From Chitinophaga sp. Cy-1792 (GTDB lineage Bacteria > Bacteroidota > Bacteroidia > Chitinophagales > Chitinophagaceae): a DNA stretch of 64,000 nucleotides. Positions 15,752 to 24,488 of the stretch are shown piece after piece. The position numbers were made by a program, and so were the translations under genes. The stretch covers positions 62,001 to 126,000 of the forward strand of contig NZ_VWWO01000001.1 of the NCBI RefSeq assembly GCF_011752935.1, read 5' to 3'. How positions within the stretch are numbered: the first letter of the stretch is position 1; every line of letters starts with the position of its first letter. Under the pieces are notes generated by a model that did not search any database, had not been told where the DNA came from, and worked only from the letters and a program-made list of their open reading frames with translations.

Positions 15752-16996
15752 ATGAAAGAATCGAAAATTCGTTGTTCCTTCTGCAACCGCTCCAAAGAAG
15801 AAGTACAGATACTGATTGCAGGCGCAGAGGGACACATCTGTGAAAACTGTGTAGCCAATGCACAGGAAATTATTGACCAGGAGCTGTTCGCTCCAGGCAA
15901 AAAACCCGTGGCTACTCCTGCTTCACAATTCGCCCCTAAGGTTTCCAAACCTATGGAAATCAAAAAATTCCTGGATGAATATGTGATCGGTCAGGATGAT
16001 GCCAAAAAAATCCTCGCCGTAGCGGTATACAACCACTACAAACGCCTCAATCAGCAAGTTGATGAGGATGAAGTGGAAATCGAAAAATCAAACATCATCA
16101 TGGTGGGTGAAACCGGTACAGGTAAAACCCTCCTCGCTAAATCCATAGCCAAACTGCTCAACGTTCCTTTCACCATCGTAGATGCTACCGTATTCACCGA
16201 AGCAGGTTACGTAGGAGAAGACGTAGAAAGTATCCTCAGCCGTTTGCTGCAGGTATGTAACTATGACGTAGAAGCAGCAGAACGCGGTATCGTTTACATC
16301 GATGAGATCGATAAAATCGCCCGTAAAAACGATAACCCTTCCATCACCCGTGATGTAAGCGGTGAAGGCGTGCAACAAGGCCTCCTCAAACTGCTGGAAG
16401 GTACCGAAGTACTGGTTCCTCCTCAGGGCGGCCGTAAACACCCTGAACAGAAACTGATCAAACTGAACACCCAGAATATCCTCTTTATCTGCGGCGGCGC
16501 ATTCGACGGCGTAGAAAGAATCATCAGCAGAAGAGTACAAACACACTCTATCGGCTTCAATGTGAATAAAGAGAAAGAAGAAGAAAGCAGAAAACAGATC
16601 CTCCGTTACATCAACTCCCAGGACCTCAAATCATTTGGTCTGATCCCTGAATTACTGGGCCGTCTGCCGGTGGTGACTTATCTGAATTCGCTCGACAGAG
16701 ATACCCTGAAAGCTATTCTTACCCAACCTAGGAATGCACTGGTAAAACAGTACAAAAAGCTCTTCAAGGTAGAAAACATCGATCTGATCGTGGAAGAAGA
16801 TGCGGTTGACTATATCGTTGACAAAGCAATGGAATACAAGCTGGGCGCACGTGGCCTCCGCTCCATCTGCGAAGTTGTACTCAGCGATGCTATGTTCGAA
16901 CTGCCTTCTGCCAACGAAACAACCTTCACCTTAACCAGGGAATACGCAGAAAATAAACTGGAAAAATCCACACTGGTTAAATTGAAAGTGGCTTAA
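15752..16996 (+). CDS. clpX: ATP-dependent Clp protease ATP-binding subunit ClpX
   Basis: A 414-residue AAA+ unfoldase. The N-terminal zinc-binding domain carries C8, C11, C30 and C33. Walker A is GETGTGKT near residue 117 and Walker B is VYIDEIDKI. The pore loop GYVGED and the sensor regions are present, as is the IGF loop (THSIGFNV) that docks on ClpP. The C-terminal small AAA+ domain includes LGARGLRSI (sensor 2). All elements for substrate unfolding and for pairing with the upstream clpP product are intact. The gene follows clpP by 165 bases with a terminator between, so expression may be partly independent. Confidence 0.97.
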   Translation: MKESKIRCSFCNRSKEEVQILIAGAEGHICENCVANAQEIIDQELFAPGKKPVATPASQFAPKVSKPMEIKKFLDEYVIGQDDAKKILAVAVYNHYKRLNQQVDEDEVEIEKSNIIMVGETGTGKTLLAKSIAKLLNVPFTIVDATVFTEAGYVGEDVESILSRLLQVCNYDVEAAERGIVYIDEIDKIARKNDNPSITRDVSGEGVQQGLLKLLEGTEVLVPPQGGRKHPEQKLIKLNTQNILFICGGAFDGVERIISRRVQTHSIGFNVNKEKEEESRKQILRYINSQDLKSFGLIPELLGRLPVVTYLNSLDRDTLKAILTQPRNALVKQYKKLFKVENIDLIVEEDAVDYIVDKAMEYKLGARGLRSICEVVLSDAMFELPSANETTFTLTREYAENKLEKSTLVKLKVA

Positions 16997-17031
16997 CAAT
17001 AACGATTTCGAACCCTTTAAAACCCACAATC

Positions 17032-17325
17032 ATGCAGGAACTTATTCAACAGTTACAGGAAAAAGTAGGTCTTACCGCAGAACAGGCCACTCAGTCCATC
17101 GACGTAATAAAGGAATATGTAAAAGGCAAACTGCCTCCTTTTATTGCTGGTACCGTAGACAGCTGGTTTGCCGGTATGTCCGGTAAAACCGAAGAAAAAG
17201 GTGACAGCATCATGGACAAAGCAGGTGACTTTCTCGATCACGCTAAAGACACCGCTGAAGACTGGGCCGAAGCAGCTAAAAATAAAGTGACTGACTTCTT
17301 CAATAAAGAAAAAGACCAGCACTAA
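17032..17325 (+). CDS. small helical hypothetical protein
   Basis: A 97-residue protein, not firmly recognised. The first half (ELIQQLQEKVGLTAEQATQSIDVIKEYVKGKLPPF) resembles the helical N-terminal part of small Bacteroidota proteins of the DUF937/DUF2780 type. The second half is an amphipathic, charged helix with repeated Asp/Ala/Lys (DHAKDTAEDWAEAAKNKV), similar in composition to late-embryogenesis-abundant or CsbD-like stress proteins. There is no signal peptide and no Cys. It begins 35 bases after clpX and ends at a strong terminator, so it may be co-transcribed with clpX. A link to proteolysis or stress is only inferred from position. Confidence 0.75.
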   Translation: MQELIQQLQEKVGLTAEQATQSIDVIKEYVKGKLPPFIAGTVDSWFAGMSGKTEEKGDSIMDKAGDFLDHAKDTAEDWAEAAKNKVTDFFNKEKDQH

Positions 17326-17342
17326 TTCATTGAAATAAATTC

Positions 17343-17377
17343 AAAGAGGGGTCTCTACTGAGTAGAGACCCCTCTTT
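17343..17377 (+). terminator. strong terminator (shared-core hairpin family, copy B)
   Basis: A 16-bp perfect stem (17343-17358 with 17362-17377) with loop TGA. The inner part is GTCTCTAC/GTAGAGAC and the outer part is AAAGAGGG/CCCTCTTT. It lies 17 bases after the small helical gene. Confidence 0.9.
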
Positions 17378-17437
17378 GCGTTATATAAGGCCCATAAATG
17401 GAGGCAAATAAACTTTGCGGATAAATTATAGTCAATA

Positions 17438-17465
17438 AAAAAGACCGGCTAAAACCGGTCTTTTT
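17438..17465. terminator. bidirectional terminator hairpin
   Basis: AAAAAGACCGG (17438-17448), loop CTAAAA, and CCGGTCTTTTT (17455-17465). The A/T runs on both sides allow use in either direction. Its GACCGG stem recurs in the hairpin after pdxA (60545). Confidence 0.8.
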
Positions 17466-17565
17466 CTACGAGTAAGAATAAATAACTTATCAGTAATAAA
17501 TAACGTGGATTACAGGCTATAATTTCTTTTCAAACTTCTACATGTGATTTGATCAGTTTCCCAAT

Positions 17566-17590
17566 AAAAAGCACCCTGATCAGAGGGTGC
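17566..17590 (-). terminator. terminator hairpin, minus-strand direction
   Basis: GCACCCT (17571-17577) pairs with AGGGTGC (17584-17590). The A run at 17566-17570 is a T run on the minus strand, so it probably ends transcripts from the acyl-CoA dehydrogenase gene 240 bases upstream. Confidence 0.65.
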
Positions 17591-17829
17591 CTTTGTTTGC
17601 GTAAAAGTGTTTCAAATCTTAGTTTGATTTTGTTTAAGGTTGATAAACGGTAAAGAGTGATGAATTAACCCAAATTTAACGTTCCTTTTGCAATATTCTA
17701 TAACACAAAAGGGGTAATATTTCATTTATTTGTCAAAAAAGATGAATGGTTTGTAGTTAATATTTTTTTACATTAAAAAATATTTTCACTCTTAAAACAC
17801 ATCGTTATCAGCAACCTTTTTTCCTATAC

Positions 17830-18969
17830 TTATCGCAAAGCTTCCCTTGCGATCACTATTTTCTGAATCTCTGAGGTTCCTTCACCGATTGTACAAAGTT
17901 TAGCATCGCGGTAAAATTTCTCTACGGGAAAGTCCTTTGTATAGCCGTAACCACCAAAAATCTGTACGGCATCGTTAGCTACCCTTACCGCCACTTCTGA
18001 AGCGTAGTATTTAGCCATGGCAGCCTGCTGCGTCATCTTCACTTTCCTGTTTTTCATATCGGCGGCCTGTAAGGTAAGCAGCTCAGCGGCCTCAATTTCG
18101 GTAGCCATGTCTGCCAGCTTAAAGGAAATACCCTGGAAATTTGCAATTGGCTGATCAAACTGATAACGTTCTTTTGCATACTTCAGCGCAGCATCCCTGG
18201 CTCCTTTGGCAATACCCAATGATAACGCGGCAATAGAGATACGGCCACCGTCCAGCACTTTCATAGATTGGATAAAGCCCTCTCCTACTTCGCCGAGTAC
18301 ATTCTCCGCAGGAATCCGGCAGTTGGTGAATACCATTTCAGCAGTTTCTGAGGCTCTCATGCCCAGTTTGTTTTCTTTCTTTCCTCCGCTGAAACCCGGC
18401 GTACCTTTTTCGACTACAAAGGCGGTCATCCCGTGGCTATCTCTTACCGAGCCTGTTCTGGCTATCACCACGGCAATATCGCAGCTTTTACCGTGCGTAA
18501 TCCAGCATTTTGTACCATCGATAATCCAATCGCTGCCATCCTGTTTAGCTACGCATTTCATGTTCATGGCATCGGAGCCTGTGTTGGGCTCTGTTAGTCC
18601 CCATGCACCGATCCATTCGGCGGTGGCCAGTTTAGGCAGCCAGCGCTGCTTTTGTGATTCGTTGGCAAATTGCAGGATATGGCCGGTACACAATGAATTA
18701 TGTGCCGCCACACTTAAACCAATAGCACCGCAAAAACGGGCTATCTCACTTACTACGGTTACATATTCCAGGTAGCCTAAGCCGCTACCTCCATACTGCT
18801 CTGGTACTAATACGCCCATCAGGCCCAGTTTACCAAGCTCTTTGAATAATGCTACCGGAAATTCCTGGCTTTCATCCCATTCCAGCACATAGGGCTGTAT
18901 GGCTTTCTTTCCGAAATCCCTGATAGTCTGTGCGATCTGTTGTTGTTCTTCAGTGGGCTCAAAATTCAT
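17830..18969 (-). CDS. acyl-CoA dehydrogenase
   Basis: A 379-residue FAD enzyme of fatty-acid or branched-chain acyl-CoA oxidation, which transfers electrons to an electron-transfer flavoprotein. The N-terminal helical domain, the middle beta-barrel ([30 protein letters not shown]) and the C-terminal four-helix domain are in order. The C-terminal signature [18 protein letters not shown] contains the position of the catalytic Glu known from medium-chain enzymes. [22 protein letters not shown] is also typical. The ATG at 18969 ([11 protein letters not shown]) was chosen over an alternative start at 19011, which lies against the stop of the upstream gene. Substrate chain length cannot be told. 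It lies 42 bases downstream of the helix-hairpin-helix gene, so co-transcription is likely. Confidence 0.93.
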   Translation of the reverse strand: MNFEPTEEQQQIAQTIRDFGKKAIQPYVLEWDESQEFPVALFKELGKLGLMGVLVPEQYGGSGLGYLEYVTVVSEIARFCGAIGLSVAAHNSLCTGHILQFANESQKQRWLPKLATAEWIGAWGLTEPNTGSDAMNMKCVAKQDGSDWIIDGTKCWITHGKSCDIAVVIARTGSVRDSHGMTAFVVEKGTPGFSGGKKENKLGMRASETAEMVFTNCRIPAENVLGEVGEGFIQSMKVLDGGRISIAALSLGIAKGARDAALKYAKERYQFDQPIANFQGISFKLADMATEIEAAELLTLQAADMKNRKVKMTQQAAMAKYYASEVAVRVANDAVQIFGGYGYTKDFPVEKFYRDAKLCTIGEGTSEIQKIVIAREALR

Positions 18970-19011
18970 AACGGGTATATTTGTTTTGGTATTATGCGAA
19001 ATGAGGTCCAA

Positions 19012-19956
19012 TCACGGCATTTCAATGTAATGTTCAATTTTACGATAAATAATGTCATCCACCAACGGTAAGCTTTTCAACTCACCCACCCGCTTGAAAC
19101 CCGCATGGGCACTACGATACGCAATTATCATCCCTGCCAGTTTCGAACGTATGTAGGGATGATTTGCCAAAGTCTTCTCATCTGAGAGGTTGAGGTCCAT
19201 TTTTTTTAGAGAACTATCACCGATCTTCAGGAATGGTTGGATTTTTTTGAATACACTGTCCGCAAGTCCGTATGTTTCGGCTACCTGCTCCACGCTATAA
19301 AAACCACCCAGCCGCTCTCTGAAAAGAACAATGCGCCCTGCATACCCCGGACCTATCCCCGGCAGCCCCTGCCAGACCAGCGTATCTGCCGTATTAATAT
19401 CTATCACCTGGAAAGACTTACGCCTGTAAACAGGCCTGGCACTGTCACTACGTTTATACGTCTCCGTTATTTCATGCGGAATCCTTACATAAGGTAAGAT
19501 ACGGGCCAGTAAATCTGCATGCAGACCATATATCTTTCGCAGATCGTCCGGCTGCCGGAACCGGCCCCCTTTTTCAACATAGTGCATAATACCGGTGGCC
19601 GTTCTGTTACTGAGCCCCAGCTGTTGCCATTTGTCTATACTCATCTTGTTCGGATCAAAATAAAACAATGCGGATGGTATACTGATAGCAGCATTAAAGT
19701 GTTGTTTGTCAGCATGTTCGGCATATACCTTCCTTGCCGGCCAGGCATTACTATCCTTTTCATAAGCTTTCAACTGCGATTCAAAGGCCGCTACAGCCGC
19801 TTTTAGCCGGAGACTATCTGTTTCTTCCGGCGCAAGGTAACAGGAGGCAATCCTGTGAACCAGACAACAAACAACTACCATACAACTTAATACCATAATG
19901 CCTATACGTTCTTTTACAGAAACGTGCATTACAGCTGCTTTCAGCCGATTCCACAT
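19012..19956 (-). CDS. helix-hairpin-helix DNA-binding protein (ComEA-like)
   Basis: A 314-residue protein. One N-terminal hydrophobic segment (about residues 18-40, IGIMVLSCMVVVCCLVHRIA) probably anchors it in the inner membrane, with the rest outside. Three helix-hairpin-helix modules follow: about 110-150 (WQQLGLSNRTATGIMHYVEKGG), 185-235 (IDINTADTLVWQGLPGIGPGYAGRIV) and 250-310. The middle module matches the ComEA consensus (INTA...L..LPGIG...A..I). ComEA-type proteins bind double-stranded DNA during uptake, but Bacteroidota proteins of this length with several modules are not proven competence factors. The neighbouring acyl-CoA dehydrogenase is functionally unrelated. Confidence 0.88.
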   Translation of the reverse strand: MWNRLKAAVMHVSVKERIGIMVLSCMVVVCCLVHRIASCYLAPEETDSLRLKAAVAAFESQLKAYEKDSNAWPARKVYAEHADKQHFNAAISIPSALFYFDPNKMSIDKWQQLGLSNRTATGIMHYVEKGGRFRQPDDLRKIYGLHADLLARILPYVRIPHEITETYKRSDSARPVYRRKSFQVIDINTADTLVWQGLPGIGPGYAGRIVLFRERLGGFYSVEQVAETYGLADSVFKKIQPFLKIGDSSLKKMDLNLSDEKTLANHPYIRSKLAGMIIAYRSAHAGFKRVGELKSLPLVDDIIYRKIEHYIEMP

Positions 19957-20078
19957 GGGTTAACAAATTTTGGAAGCACAATGTTACCGCATCCCAAAAT
20001 GTCATTCCTTTACCAGATGTTAACACTGAAAAAAATCTTACAAGAAAGCAGGCAACCGCCTTGGTCATCTCCCGAAGG

Positions 20079-20113
20079 GCAAAAAAAAATGACATCCGCA
20101 GATGTCATTTCTA
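20079..20113 (-). terminator. terminator after PhnP-like hydrolase gene
   Basis: AAATGACATC (20087-20096), loop CGCA and GATGTCATTT (20101-20110). On the minus strand it is followed by a run of about nine T residues. It lies 29 bases downstream of the hydrolase stop codon. Confidence 0.9.
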
Positions 20114-20138
20114 TCTAAAAAACTAATAATAAATTCGC

Positions 20139-20900
20139 TTAAATCTCAATAGACAGGCCATCATAGGCCAACGCCATACCTGCAGGCAATTCCTTCATTA
20201 CTTCATCATGCAAACCCAGCTGGTGGCTGATATGCGTAAAAAATACCTGTGGAATCTCCAGCTCCTGCCCTAAAGCCACGGCTTCATCGAGGGTAAAATG
20301 CGAAATATGCTTTTCCCTGCGTAGTGCATTCACTACCATCACTTTAGAGCCACGGATCTTGTCTTTCTCCTCCGGTGCGATGGAATTGGCATCCGTGATG
20401 TAAGTGAAGTCGTGGATACGGAAACCGGTAACCGGCATCTTGTAGTGCATCACCTGTATGGGAATGATTTTCAGGCCATTCACTTCAAATGGTTCATCAT
20501 CAATGGCGCGCAGGTTGATTTCGGGGATACCAGGATATTTATAATCGGCAAAGGCATAGGCAAACTCGCGCATGATCACATTTTGGGAGAAATCTGTCGC
20601 GTAGATATCTATCGGACTTTGCTGAAAATAATTGAAGGCACGGATATCATCCATGCCGGCGATATGATCTTTATGAGAATGCGTAATTAAGACGGCTTCC
20701 AGGTGCTGGACCTTTTCCCGCAGCATCTGGTATCGGAAATCCGGTGTAGTATCTACCACAATATTACCGGCAGGTGAAGAGATCATAATACTGCTGCGCA
20801 ACCGTTTGTCTTTGTGATTGGCAGAACTGCACACCTCACAGCCACAGGCGATTACAGGTACTCCCTGCGATGTTCCGGTCCCTAGAAAAGTTACTTTCAT
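20139..20900 (-). CDS. MBL-fold metal-dependent hydrolase (PhnP-like)
   Basis: A 253-residue cytoplasmic metallo-beta-lactamase-fold enzyme. The opening FLGTGTSQGVPVIACGCEVC contains C19, C21 and C24, like the structural zinc site of PhnP. The metal-binding motif THSHKDH is at 73-79, and later ligands are in the TDAN segment and FTHISHQLG. PhnP is a cyclic phosphodiesterase of phosphonate breakdown, but in Bacteroidota such genes occur without a C-P lyase cluster and often near lipoate genes, so the substrate is open (possibly a cyclic phosphodiester). It is 22 bases downstream of a small conserved gene, itself downstream of porX, so all three probably form one minus-strand operon. Confidence 0.9.
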   Translation of the reverse strand: MKVTFLGTGTSQGVPVIACGCEVCSSANHKDKRLRSSIMISSPAGNIVVDTTPDFRYQMLREKVQHLEAVLITHSHKDHIAGMDDIRAFNYFQQSPIDIYATDFSQNVIMREFAYAFADYKYPGIPEINLRAIDDEPFEVNGLKIIPIQVMHYKMPVTGFRIHDFTYITDANSIAPEEKDKIRGSKVMVVNALRREKHISHFTLDEAVALGQELEIPQVFFTHISHQLGLHDEVMKELPAGMALAYDGLSIEI

Positions 20901-20922
20901 TCCTATTGCTTTTGTCTTTTGA

Positions 20923-21243
20923 CTATTCAGTTACATCGGCATCCTTACCTGGTTCGGCCGCTGTATCGTCCGCAACAGGCTTACTGCTGAGAATCTGTTT
21001 GTATAACTTATGCGACTCGGCGGTGAGTAAATCCTCATCGAGTGGCAAGGTGGTCAGAATATCCAACAGTGTATTGATACGTCCTTCCAGGTTAAGAAAC
21101 TTGTTAATAACCACTACTTTCTTGTGTTCCAGAATGCAGTAGCCGGAAGTAAAAGTTCCTTTTTCGAAGCGCAGTACATATTTGGCATCATCGAAAATCT
21201 TTTCCAGCTTGCTAAGGTTATTGGGCGTGACTTTTAAATTCAT
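20923..21243 (-). CDS. small conserved hypothetical protein
   Basis: A 106-residue protein without a named family that I can assign. The first 75 residues look like a folded alpha/beta domain (NLSKLEKIFDDAKYVLRFEKG, SGYCILEHKKVVVINKFLNLEGRINTLLDIL). The last 25 are disordered and acidic (DDTAAEPGKDADVTE). There is no signal peptide or membrane segment. It sits 34 bases after porX and 22 bases before the PhnP-like gene, all on the minus strand. This close spacing suggests co-expression with the T9SS regulator, though a role there is only inference. Confidence 0.8.
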   Translation of the reverse strand: MNLKVTPNNLSKLEKIFDDAKYVLRFEKGTFTSGYCILEHKKVVVINKFLNLEGRINTLLDILTTLPLDEDLLTAESHKLYKQILSSKPVADDTAAEPGKDADVTE

Positions 21244-21277
21244 GCTGCAAAAATAATTAAAAGCAGATAGCGATGGG

Positions 21278-22831
21278 CTATTTAGAAACCAACCGGGCTA
21301 CCGGCACAATCATTTCTTCCAGCGAAATACCGCCGTGCTGGAAGGTATTCCGGTAATAATTCACAAAATAATTGTAGTTATTCGGGTAGCAAAGATACCC
21401 GTCTTCCCTGGCAAATATGTAGGAAGAATTCACATTAGGCTTTGGCAAACCTGCTTCCCTGGGGTCTCTGAAGGCGAGCACCTCTTTAGGATCATAGTTC
21501 AGGTTACGCCCATGTTTATAGCGCAGGTTGGTGGTCGTTTGCTTATCCCCGATCACCTTCACCGGTGTTTTCACCCTTACACTGCCATGGTCTGTGGCCA
21601 CGATCAGGTTGATTTTTTTGTCGCCCAGGCGTTTCAGGGCCTGGTGTAGCGGCGAATGCTCGAACCAGCTGGCGGTAATGGAACGGTACGACGTTTCGTC
21701 GCCCGCCAGTTCTTTCAGCACTTCCATTTCCGTGCGTGCGTGGCTCAGCATATCCACGAAGTTGTAGACGATGATAGACAGGTGATAATCCATGATATTA
21801 TGGATATTGGCCAACATTTGCTGAGCATCTGTATGGTTTACCACTTTGGTATAGGAGAAGCGGGTGTCCATACGGAGGCGCTGGAGCTGGGCCGCAAAAA
21901 ACTGCTCTTCGTAGAGGTTTTTGCCACCTTCTTCATCATCGTTTTTCCATTCTTCCGGGAATTTATGCTCGATATCTATCGGCAGCAGGCCGGCGAAAAT
22001 GGCGTTACGACTGTATTGTGTACTGGTAGGCAGGATACTGTAGAAAGTATCTTCTTCCACCAGGCGGAAAGATTCCAGGAAAATCGGCAGGATAGCCTTC
22101 CACTGGTCGAGGCGGAGGTTGTCTATCAGCAGGAATACGTTGGGAACGTTGGGATCCAGTGCAGGAACGATTTTATCTCTGAAAAGGGTGTGCGACATCA
22201 CCGGGGCATCCTGTGCTTTGGGATGTAGCCAATCGCTGTAATTTCTGCTGATAAACTTCGCGAATTCTGTATTGGCTTCCGCTTTCTGGGCATTGAACAC
22301 TTCCAGCATTTCAGGGCTGTCAGTTTTGGACATTTCCATTTCCCAGTAAACCAGTTTTTTGTAGATATCCATCCATTCGGCGTGGTCAGGGTTGGAATTG
22401 AGTGCCATAAAGAGGGTCCTGAATTGCTGCTGGTAGGCGCTGGTCGTCTTTTCGGCTATAAGTCGTTTATTATCAATTATTTTTTTGAGAGATAGTAATA
22501 CCTGATTAGGATTTACAGGTTTGATGAGGTAATCCGTGATCTGGGAGCCAATGGCGTCATCCATCACGTTTTCCGCTTCATTTTTGGTGATCATGACCAC
22601 CGGAATCTGCTGGTCAATTTCTTTTATTTTCCCCAGGGTTTCCAGGCCGGTGATGCCGGGCATGGATTCGTCGAGGAGAACGACGTCTACTACCTGTTCT
22701 TTCAGGAACTCCAGGGCATCGTAGCCGTTGGTGAGGGCAGATACCTTGTAACCTTTATTCTCTAAAAAGATGATCTGCGATTTCAGGGAATCGATTTCAT
22801 CATCTACCCATAGTATATTTATCTGGCTCAT
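21278..22831 (-). CDS. porX: PorX-type response regulator with PglZ domain
   Basis: A 517-residue protein with an N-terminal receiver domain (acidic pair D10-D11, phosphoacceptor D54 in LLDESMPG, conserved Lys in YLIKPV) joined by a helical linker (about 125-205) to a PglZ domain (about 215-515). The PglZ part belongs to the alkaline-phosphatase-like superfamily; metal-site segments include FLLIDNLRLDQW (with the Thr-like region STQYSRNAIFAG), DMLSHAR and ATDHGSVRVK. In Porphyromonas and Flavobacterium, PorX with PorY and SigP controls type IX secretion, and the PglZ domain acts on oligonucleotides. The neighbouring PorY kinase is not in this window. The T9SS sorting domain at the right edge shows that the secretion system is in use. 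Confidence 0.93.
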   Translation of the reverse strand: MSQINILWVDDEIDSLKSQIIFLENKGYKVSALTNGYDALEFLKEQVVDVVLLDESMPGITGLETLGKIKEIDQQIPVVMITKNEAENVMDDAIGSQITDYLIKPVNPNQVLLSLKKIIDNKRLIAEKTTSAYQQQFRTLFMALNSNPDHAEWMDIYKKLVYWEMEMSKTDSPEMLEVFNAQKAEANTEFAKFISRNYSDWLHPKAQDAPVMSHTLFRDKIVPALDPNVPNVFLLIDNLRLDQWKAILPIFLESFRLVEEDTFYSILPTSTQYSRNAIFAGLLPIDIEHKFPEEWKNDDEEGGKNLYEEQFFAAQLQRLRMDTRFSYTKVVNHTDAQQMLANIHNIMDYHLSIIVYNFVDMLSHARTEMEVLKELAGDETSYRSITASWFEHSPLHQALKRLGDKKINLIVATDHGSVRVKTPVKVIGDKQTTTNLRYKHGRNLNYDPKEVLAFRDPREAGLPKPNVNSSYIFAREDGYLCYPNNYNYFVNYYRNTFQHGGISLEEMIVPVARLVSK

Positions 22832-23174
22832 AGTTAGTATTAAAAAGTCTTTAAAACAGGAAATTAACCCATTTTTTTGGCAATAATCGTGTGGGTAGTG
22901 TCATCGAACTGAAATTATTCGTTAAAAACATAACCTTAAATTAAAATGACCTGCTTAAAAATAGGGGTGGGTCATAAAGTTATTTACCTTTGCAAATACA
23001 ATTTTTCATACCTGTGATTCGTCTCCAGAAATATGAAAAATAGGGGTAAGTGGCTCCAAAGACGTCATTATAAGTAAAAATATTACATATAATTAATTCC
23101 TGGTGTAGCTTTGCAGCGGATACAGGATAAATACTGGGTGTGGAAAAACCGTTTGGATTGAATAACTAAATGCA
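22832..23174. promoter_or_regulatory. 343-base divergent region between porX and HD hydrolase
   Basis: It is AT-rich. On the plus strand two exact -7 elements are seen, TACCTTTG (22985-22992) and TAGCTTTG (23106-23113). The second would place the HD gene transcript start near 23120, about 55 bases before the ATG. An 11-bp direct repeat, AAAATAGGGGT, occurs at 22958-22968 and 23037-23047. I could not find a convincing minus-strand element for porX. No hairpin or open frame of note. Confidence 0.5.
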
Positions 23175-24419
23175 ATGACCGAAAGCAAGCGAAAAATTGT
23201 TAATGATCCGGTGTATGGCTTTATTACCATAGATCACCCGTTGATACTTAACCTCATATCCCATCCATATTACCAGCGTTTAAGGCGCATTCATCAGATG
23301 GCGCTGGCTCATTTGGTTTATCCCGGTGCGGTTCATACCCGTTTTCATCATTCTTTAGGGGCTTACCACCTGATGTGTGGGGCATTGCAGGAGCTGAAGG
23401 GCAAGGGAGTGGAAATTACTCCTGAGGAAGAGGTTGCTTCAAAAATGGCCATATTATTGCATGATATCGGCCATGGGCCATATTCTCATGCTTTAGAGCA
23501 TGGTATTATTGAAGGCGTTTCCCATGAAGCCATTTCCCATTGGCTGATGGAGGCACTGAATAAAGAGATGAACGGGGCGCTGACGCTCACATTGGATATT
23601 TTCAACGGACGTTACCATAAAAAATTTCTTCATCAGCTGGTGTCAAGTCAGCTGGACGTAGATAGAATGGATTACCTGAACAGGGACAGCTTTTTCACGG
23701 GTGTTTCTGAGGGAGTGATTGGTTATGACCGCATTATAAAGATGTTGACGGTACATAAGGGTGAGTTGATGGTAGAAGAGAAGGGTATTTATTCTATAGA
23801 GAAATTTATTATTGCCAGGAGGCTGATGTACTGGCAGGTATACCTGCATAAGACGGTGCTGAGTGCGGAGAATATGCTGGTAAAGATCCTGGTGAGGGCG
23901 AGAAAGCTTGCACAGGCGGGGGAAAAGCTTTTCTGTTCACCGGCTTTGGAGTATTTCCTGTATAACCATATAACCAAAGACAATTTCGAAAAGGATCCGG
24001 AATGCCTGCAGATGTTCTGCATGCTGGACGATTATGATATACTGGGCGCTATAAAAGTATGGACTACGCATAAGGACCAGGTGCTGTCCCTTTTATGCAA
24101 ATGGCTAATAAACAGGCAGTTATTTAAGGTTGTATTAAGTCATGAGCCATTTGATGAGGAGTCGCTACAGTTGTTCAGACAACAGGTTAAAGAAAAATGG
24201 AATATTTCTGATCCTGATTTAGATTATTTTGTATTCTCAGACGCGGCCACATTGCGGGCATATAATATAAACGACGAAAAAATCAATATCCTGTTCAAAG
24301 ATGGAACTGTGAAAGACATTTCATCGATTGACAATGCACTGATTAGCCATACACTGGCTATACCGGTAAAAAAATTCTACATTTGTCATCCAAAAATTCA
24401 GGTGAATGGTGTTTTATAA
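23175..24419 (+). CDS. HD superfamily phosphohydrolase
   Basis: A 414-residue cytoplasmic protein of the dGTPase-like HD family (COG1078 type). The metal-binding signature is complete: H in HTRFHHSLG near 55, HDIGHGPYSHALEH near 98-111 with the HD pair, and a later Asp in QLDVDRMDYLNRDSFF. Such enzymes act on nucleoside triphosphates or nucleotides, but the subgroup is not well characterised, so the substrate is not assigned. It lies directly upstream of the lipid A genes, an arrangement I recall as common in Bacteroidota. A 69-base gap with a perfect palindrome separates it from lpxD, so it may or may not be co-transcribed with them. Confidence 0.9.
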   Translation: MTESKRKIVNDPVYGFITIDHPLILNLISHPYYQRLRRIHQMALAHLVYPGAVHTRFHHSLGAYHLMCGALQELKGKGVEITPEEEVASKMAILLHDIGHGPYSHALEHGIIEGVSHEAISHWLMEALNKEMNGALTLTLDIFNGRYHKKFLHQLVSSQLDVDRMDYLNRDSFFTGVSEGVIGYDRIIKMLTVHKGELMVEEKGIYSIEKFIIARRLMYWQVYLHKTVLSAENMLVKILVRARKLAQAGEKLFCSPALEYFLYNHITKDNFEKDPECLQMFCMLDDYDILGAIKVWTTHKDQVLSLLCKWLINRQLFKVVLSHEPFDEESLQLFRQQVKEKWNISDPDLDYFVFSDAATLRAYNINDEKINILFKDGTVKDISSIDNALISHTLAIPVKKFYICHPKIQVNGVL

Positions 24420-24440
24420 GGCACTAAAACATAATAAAAA

Positions 24441-24456
24441 CAGTTTATATAAACTG
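24441..24456. promoter_or_regulatory. perfect 16-bp palindrome upstream of lpxD
   Basis: CAGTTTATATAAACTG reads the same on both strands. It lies 33 bases before the lpxD start. A homodimeric regulator could bind it; the assignment is inference. Confidence 0.35.
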
Positions 24457-24488
24457 ATATAGCCTGAAAAACATATCAATTTTAAACT

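Larger units (their letters stand above)
17378..17829. other. 452-base intergenic region with two further hairpins
   Basis: It separates two convergent transcription units. Besides copy B, it holds two more terminator-like hairpins (17438-17465 and 17571-17590). The right part (17600-17829) is very AT-rich and contains a 7-bp inverted repeat, CCTTTTG (17684-17690) with CAAAAGG (17706-17712). I find no open frame with coding character. A small RNA between hairpins is possible but unsupported by a promoter. Confidence 0.5.
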
